DNA from: Nocardia nova SH22a
GTDB taxonomy: Bacteria; Actinomycetota; Actinomycetes; Mycobacteriales; Mycobacteriaceae
DNA: 64,000 bases
Assembly: GCF_000523235.1 (NCBI RefSeq)
Contig: NZ_CP006850.1
Coordinates: 2,852,001-2,916,000 of the forward strand
Reading direction: 5' to 3'
Each line of letters begins with the position of its first letter. Position 1 is the stretch's first letter. The position numbers and the translations under genes are program-made. Positions 59,623 through 64,000 of this stretch are shown here, in pieces. The notes beneath the pieces are model-generated. The model saw only the letters and a list, made by a program, of their open reading frames with translations. It made no database searches and was not told the origin of the DNA.

Positions 59623-61227
59623 GTGCACACGGTAGTGCCACGGAATCAGATTTCGTCTCGGCCCGAGATCGCGTTGTCCTGGGCGCGATCGCAACGGAGC
59701 AGCGTGCGTCGCGACGGCGCGCCGCAACTGCGCGCAGGCGACTTCGATGCCGAGACGGGGGTGGTGCGCGCGGCCGGCGGCGCCTTACGACGCGCGGCCG
59801 CCGAACTGGACGGCAGCCCGGTTGCCCTGGTGCTCACCGATCACACCGCCCGGATCGTCGATTTACATTGTGCGGCAGGGTCGATCCGCGGTGCGCTCGA
59901 CGAGTTGGGAGTCGTGCCGGGTGTTCGTCTGGGTGAGGACGTGATCGGCACCAATGCTCTCGGCACTCCGGTCGAGACTCGCGAAGGGCTGCTCGTCCGG
60001 GGCGGGGAGCACTACGCGACGGCGTTCGGCCGGTTCACCTGCTACGGACATCCGATCTTCCACCCGGTGACCCGGAGGCTGGAGGGGGTGCTCGGGATCG
60101 GCGGTTCCATCGACGAGCGCGACCGGTTCCCCGTGCCGCTGGCGCGGCGCATGGTCCGCGATATCGAGGAGCGTCTGCAGGTCGCTTCCCCGCGCGCCCA
60201 GACGAGGTTGATGAACGCGTTCCAAGCGGCGGCATCCCGGCGTGGCCGGTGCGTGGTCGTGATCGGCGAGGGCGTGGTACTCGCCTCACCGTCGGCTCTC
60301 GATCTGCTCGAAGCCTCCGATCACGCGACGTTTCGCGCGTGCGCCGACAACGTCGGACTCGACGGGGAACACCAGCAACTGATCACCCTGGCCTCGGGCA
60401 GGCGCGCGCGGCTGGTGTGCAGGCCGATCGACCGCGCCGACGGCGTGCTGATCGACATCGTGCCCGAGAAGCGCGGAGTCACAGTGACTTCCGAGTTCGA
60501 CGGCCGTCAGCGCGACTGGCCGCTGTTCGTCGTCGGCGACGCGGGTACCGGACGCACCACCGAGGCGACGAGGGTCGCGGGGATCGCGCCGGTGACGCTG
60601 GATGCGACCGATATCGTGCTGCGCGGTGACAGCGTGTGGGCCAATGAACTGTGTTCCGTGCTGGCCGCCGACGGTCCGGCGGTGATCATCGAGAACGTCG
60701 AATTGATCTCCCATCGGATGACGTCGCTGCTCGCGCGCCGGCTGCCGACGACACCGCGCCGGGTCGTGCTCACCTCCACCCCCGGCGAACACCTCGACGC
60801 GGTCCACGCGCCGCTGCTCGCCCTGTGCAACGACCGCCGCGATCTGCTTCCGCTGCGCCGGCGCCGGCACGAGATTCCGCACCTGGCACAGCAGATGATG
60901 GACGAGATCTCCGGCCATCGAACCAGGTTGACCGCGGAAACGCTGCGGCTGCTGGCGGGGCAGCCCTGGCGCGGCAACCTCGCCGAACTCCGGCGCCTGA
61001 TCGAGGCGCTGGCGAGCAGGCGAACCGCCGGGGACGTGATTCCGTCCGATCTTCCGGCCACCTACCGCGGCGGCTGTGCGGTGATTTCCCCTATCCGGGA
61101 AGCCGAGCGTGAGATCATCGTCGCGGCGCTCGCGGCCGCCGGGGGGAACAAGATGCGCGCGGCGCGTGCACTGGGCGTCAGCCGGTCCACGCTCTACAAC
61201 CGGATCCGGGAATTGCGAATCGCCTGA
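59623..61227 (+). CDS. AcoR/MimR-like enhancer-binding-type activator, degenerate AAA domain
   Basis: 534 residues from GTG 59623 (AAGGTGG at 59608-59614; a GTG at 59611 is also in frame). A GAF-like sensor fills residues 60-200 (LGEDVIGTNALGTPVETREG). The central domain retains only part of the AAA+ fold: the P-loop reads VVGDAGTGRTTE with Arg in place of the Lys, and there is no GAFTGA loop for sigma-54. A Fis-type HTH closes it (GGNKMRAARALGVSRSTLYN). This layout matches actinobacterial activators such as MimR, which work without sigma-54. It probably controls the ALDH gene next to it. Confidence 0.85.
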   Translation: MHTVVPRNQISSRPEIALSWARSQRSSVRRDGAPQLRAGDFDAETGVVRAAGGALRRAAAELDGSPVALVLTDHTARIVDLHCAAGSIRGALDELGVVPGVRLGEDVIGTNALGTPVETREGLLVRGGEHYATAFGRFTCYGHPIFHPVTRRLEGVLGIGGSIDERDRFPVPLARRMVRDIEERLQVASPRAQTRLMNAFQAAASRRGRCVVVIGEGVVLASPSALDLLEASDHATFRACADNVGLDGEHQQLITLASGRRARLVCRPIDRADGVLIDIVPEKRGVTVTSEFDGRQRDWPLFVVGDAGTGRTTEATRVAGIAPVTLDATDIVLRGDSVWANELCSVLAADGPAVIIENVELISHRMTSLLARRLPTTPRRVVLTSTPGEHLDAVHAPLLALCNDRRDLLPLRRRRHEIPHLAQQMMDEISGHRTRLTAETLRLLAGQPWRGNLAELRRLIEALASRRTAGDVIPSDLPATYRGGCAVISPIREAEREIIVAALAAAGGNKMRAARALGVSRSTLYNRIRELRIA

Positions 61228-61351
61228 ACGAACGAGTGTCCAATTGTTGGACATCCACAACTTCGGGTGCGCAATACCGTCGAGCCGTGGCCGAACCATC
61301 GGCATCACAAACAGGGCCGACATGCTCGGCGTCATAGAGCAAGAGGTGATG

Positions 61352-62905
61352 ATGACTGCGACATCGGGCGAGCAAGCCGCCGTGGATCGGGACGGAGTTC
61401 CGCACTACCGCATGTTCATCGGTGGGGAGTGGGTGGAGTCCGCCGAGATCATTCCGGTGGTGAATCCGGCGACCGAAGAGGTGGTGTGCACGGTCGCCCG
61501 GGCCGATACGTCCCATGTGGATGCGGCGGTGGCGGCGGCGAAGCGGACGCACGAGTCCGGCGTGTGGCGCAATACGGCGCCGGGCGAGCGGGCCGCGGTG
61601 ATCGATCGGGTGATCGCCGCACTGAGTGCGCGGATGGACGAGCTGGCGGTGCTGAGCAGCCGCGAGACCGGCATGCCGGTGCGCGTCGCGGGCGCCATCG
61701 GTGTCGGTTTCCCGATCGTGCACCTGGGCCACTACGCGGAGCTGACCCGCACCTACGAGTGGGAGCGGTCGGGACCCGTTACGGGACAGGTACTTTCGGC
61801 AAGTTTCATCCGCAAGGAACCGCTCGGCGTCTGCGCCGGGATCGTGCCGTGGAACTTCCCGGCGCTGATCGCGGTGTGGAAGTCGATTCCGGCGCTGGCC
61901 GCGGGCAATACGGTCGTGCTGAAGACCGATGAGAAGACTCCGATCTTCGCGCTGGAGCTGGCCGCGATCCTGCGTGACGCGGGTCTGCCCGACGGCGCGT
62001 ACAACGTGGTCGTCGGTGACGGCCCGACCGTGGGCGGACATCTGGTGAAGCATCCGGATGTGCGGCTGGTGTCGTTCACCGGTTCGACCGCAACCGGCCG
62101 TCAGGTGATGGCGGATGCGGCGGCCAACGTCAAGAAGGTGCTGCTCGAGCTGGGCGGCAAGGGCCCGAACATCGTGCTGGACGACGCCGATCTCGATGTG
62201 GCGGTGGACGGTTCGATCTACGCGTTCCTGCTGCACGCCGGACAGGCGTGTGAATCCGGTACCCGGCTGCTGCTGCCCGCCTCGATCCACGACGAGTTCG
62301 TGACTCGGTTGATCGAGCGCTTGAAGACGCTGAAGATCGGCAATCCGCTCGATCCCGCCACCGACATCGGCGCGGTGATGGGCAAGACCCAGCACGAGCG
62401 GATTCTCGGCTACATCGAGAAGGGCAAGGCCGAGGGCGCGACCGTGGCCTACGGCGGCGGTGTGCCGTCGGGCGACGAGTTCGGCAAGGGTTACTGGGTG
62501 CAGCCGACGGTGTTCACCGGCGTATCCAACGACATGTGCATCGCCCGGGAGGAGATCTTCGGACCGGTGCTGTCGGTGCTGAAGTACGACTCGGTCGAGG
62601 AGGCGATCAAGATCGCCAACGATACCGAGTACGGCCTGGCCGCCGCGGTCTGGAGCCGCGACAATCAGCGCGCGATCGAGGTCGCCCGGCAGATCGAGGC
62701 CGGATCGGTGTGGGTCAACGACTACCACAACATCTCGCAGTACCTGCCCTTCGGCGGCTACAAGCAGTCCGGAACCGGACGTGAACTGGGACCCGGTGCG
62801 CTCGACGAGTTCACCCAGGACAAGGGCATCACCGTCGATCTGTCGGGCGATGTCAGCCGCCGTGCGTACGGGCTGGTCCTGGGCACCCCGCCCGCGGCGA
62901 ACTAG
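61352..62905 (+). CDS. NAD(P)+-dependent aldehyde dehydrogenase
   Basis: 517 residues from ATG 61352, with GAGG at 61343-61346. Motifs: VPWNFPALIA, LKTDEKTPIF, FTGSTATGRQ, the Glu in LELGGKGPN and the Cys in HAGQACESGTRLL. The ATG at 61349 is one codon earlier and the ATG at 61322 has no ribosome-binding site. Its position directly behind an AcoR/MimR-like regulator suggests it handles an aldehyde from alcohol or ketone oxidation. A strong terminator follows. Confidence 0.9.
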   Translation: MTATSGEQAAVDRDGVPHYRMFIGGEWVESAEIIPVVNPATEEVVCTVARADTSHVDAAVAAAKRTHESGVWRNTAPGERAAVIDRVIAALSARMDELAVLSSRETGMPVRVAGAIGVGFPIVHLGHYAELTRTYEWERSGPVTGQVLSASFIRKEPLGVCAGIVPWNFPALIAVWKSIPALAAGNTVVLKTDEKTPIFALELAAILRDAGLPDGAYNVVVGDGPTVGGHLVKHPDVRLVSFTGSTATGRQVMADAAANVKKVLLELGGKGPNIVLDDADLDVAVDGSIYAFLLHAGQACESGTRLLLPASIHDEFVTRLIERLKTLKIGNPLDPATDIGAVMGKTQHERILGYIEKGKAEGATVAYGGGVPSGDEFGKGYWVQPTVFTGVSNDMCIAREEIFGPVLSVLKYDSVEEAIKIANDTEYGLAAAVWSRDNQRAIEVARQIEAGSVWVNDYHNISQYLPFGGYKQSGTGRELGPGALDEFTQDKGITVDLSGDVSRRAYGLVLGTPPAAN

Positions 62906-62968
62906 CCGGACCACGTCCGCCGCCGCCAACCGGCACGGCAGCTCCCTGCTGGCGTGCCGGTCGCGAAA

Positions 62969-63006
62969 GCGCCTGTCCCACACTGGGTTGCGTGTGGGAC
63001 AGGCGC
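62969..63006. terminator. Strong bidirectional hairpin terminator
   Basis: Fifteen perfectly paired bases, GCGCCTGTCCCACAC and GTGTGGGACAGGCGC, enclose TGGGTTGC. It lies between two convergent genes, 64 bases after the ALDH stop and 27 bases before the hydrolase stop. It is the clearest terminator in the window and marks the end of the catabolic island. Confidence 0.85.
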
Positions 63007-63032
63007 GTGCGGGCCGGTGTGCTCGGCTCCGC

Positions 63033-63947
63033 TCAGCCCGCGAGGTTCTTGCCGAAGAACTCCTCGAGCTTCGCGACGGCCGGAGTGACGTACTCGTCCA
63101 GGTCGTACAGGTCGATGTGGGAGGCGCCGTCGATCACGAACAGTTCCTTCGGCTCGGCGGCCTTCGCGACGGCCTCGTCGCTGAAGTACTTGGTGTCGGC
63201 CTTCGAACCGGCGATCATCAGCAGCGGCCGCGGCGAGATCATCGCGATCTTGGCGTAGGCGTCGAACTGGGCGATGCGGTCGATGCTCTGCAACGGCCAC
63301 TTGTTCTCCGAGCGCGGGTGCTGAGCGCGCGGGGTGCGGTAGTAGTCGTGCGCCTCGCGGAACAGCTCGGGTGCGTCCTCGAGGCCCTCGGCGGTCGGCG
63401 GCGCCCAGATCTGGTAGTTCGGCTCCGCGCCGAGCGCCTCGGCGGTCCGCAGCGCCCCGGCGGCGTCGAGCATCTCGTTCAGCACGGCGGGGTCCTGGGT
63501 GCGGCCGAGGCCGTTGCTCAGGTAGTCGCCGATGTCGAGGCCGCTCACGGTGGCGACCGCCTTGATGCGGTGGTCGGTCTGCGCGGCGAACGGCACATAG
63601 CCGCCGGACGCGCAGATGCCCAGGGCGCCGATGCGACCGGAGTCGATGTCGTCACGGGTGGTCAGATAGGTGACCGCGGACTTGACGTCCTCGCTGCGCT
63701 GGAAGGGATCCTCCAGGAAGCGCGGTTCGCCTTCGCTTTCACCCTGATACGCGGCGTCGAACACGAGGGCGGCGAAACCCTTGTCGGCCAACCGCTTCGC
63801 GTACACGCTGGCGGTCTGCTCCTTGACGCCGCCGCCCGGGTGGGAGACCACGACGGCGGGCAGCCGCTCGCCCGCGCTGTCGTCCGGGGTGAACAGAATG
63901 CCCGCGAGACGGAGACCGTTGCTGGGGAAGCTCACGCTGGTTTGCAT
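63033..63947 (-). CDS. Alpha/beta hydrolase, dienelactone-hydrolase/YcjY-like
   Basis: 304 residues with GAAAGGACG before the ATG at 63947. The oxyanion region SHPGGGVKEQ, the nucleophile elbow GICASGGY (Ser as nucleophile), an Asp near SKADTKYF and a His in GASHIDLYD complete the triad. The family includes YcjY-like proteins and dienelactone-hydrolase relatives and often acts on small esters or lactones. It is transcribed towards the island and so is probably not part of it. The substrate is unknown. Confidence 0.85.
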   Translation of the reverse strand: MQTSVSFPSNGLRLAGILFTPDDSAGERLPAVVVSHPGGGVKEQTASVYAKRLADKGFAALVFDAAYQGESEGEPRFLEDPFQRSEDVKSAVTYLTTRDDIDSGRIGALGICASGGYVPFAAQTDHRIKAVATVSGLDIGDYLSNGLGRTQDPAVLNEMLDAAGALRTAEALGAEPNYQIWAPPTAEGLEDAPELFREAHDYYRTPRAQHPRSENKWPLQSIDRIAQFDAYAKIAMISPRPLLMIAGSKADTKYFSDEAVAKAAEPKELFVIDGASHIDLYDLDEYVTPAVAKLEEFFGKNLAG

Positions 63948-64000
63948 GGCGGTATTACGTCCTTTCGGGAAGATTTCCTTGGCCCGATGGCCACATATCG

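Noticed and set aside
1..64000. tRNA, rRNA, CRISPR array or phage genes
   Set aside because: I saw no cloverleaf with a GGTTCGA-type arm, no rRNA-like block, no regular short repeats and no phage structural or integrase gene.

Overview
The window is very GC-rich, almost fully coding DNA with many GTG starts, leaderless-type promoters (TAnnnT followed by 6-8 bases and a start codon), KstR-type operators, a mycofactocin-type NDMA-dependent alcohol dehydrogenase, a class I terpene cyclase and many lipid and xenobiotic oxidation genes. This points to a mycolic-acid actinobacterium, most likely Nocardia or a close Rhodococcus/Mycobacterium relative. I saw no rRNA, tRNA, CRISPR array, phage or IS element.

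Layout. 0-6 kb: start of an ABC-F ATPase, a DoxX-like membrane protein, a large LuxR (LAL) regulator, an exported epoxide-hydrolase-like lipoprotein, a SAM methyltransferase and a small resolvase-like protein. 6-15.3 kb: a steroid/lipid-type block with a DapB-fold oxidoreductase, an FprB-type ferredoxin/reductase, an SDR, an aldehyde dehydrogenase (ALDH), a decayed SDR copy, a thiolase-like protein (TLP1 type) and an acyl-CoA ligase. Two sites match the KstR consensus exactly here. 15.3-22.5 kb: a divergent NAD+ DNA ligase and a signalling group (class III nucleotidyl cyclase, two GGDEF proteins) that brackets a terpene cyclase. 23-31.6 kb: acyl-CoA ligase, FAD monooxygenase, BCCT transporter, catalase and small membrane proteins. 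31.6-39.2 kb: methyltransferase, Baeyer-Villiger-type monooxygenase (BVMO), MaoC protein, an unusual TetR regulator and a LuxR ATPase regulator.

39.5-62.9 kb is the most interesting part: a large catabolic island. One plus-strand run encodes an ACMSD-like amidohydrolase, two RidA/RutC proteins, a RutF-like flavin reductase, a luciferase-like monooxygenase, a RutA-family monooxygenase, an ALDH, a GMC oxidoreductase and an MmsA-type dehydrogenase. A convergent GntR/FCD regulator follows. Past it, a near-ideal 23-bp palindrome fronts an acyl-CoA ligase-BVMO-SDR operon, and a degenerate copy of that site lies before an ALDH-ADH-SnoaL-ADH operon. An AcoR-like activator with ALDH closes the island, which ends at a strong hairpin terminator. 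I infer a dedicated route that opens a ring (probably an N-heterocycle or amide) by flavin oxygenation, deaminates the product through RidA proteins and channels aldehydes to acyl-CoA. The substrate cannot be read from the sequence.
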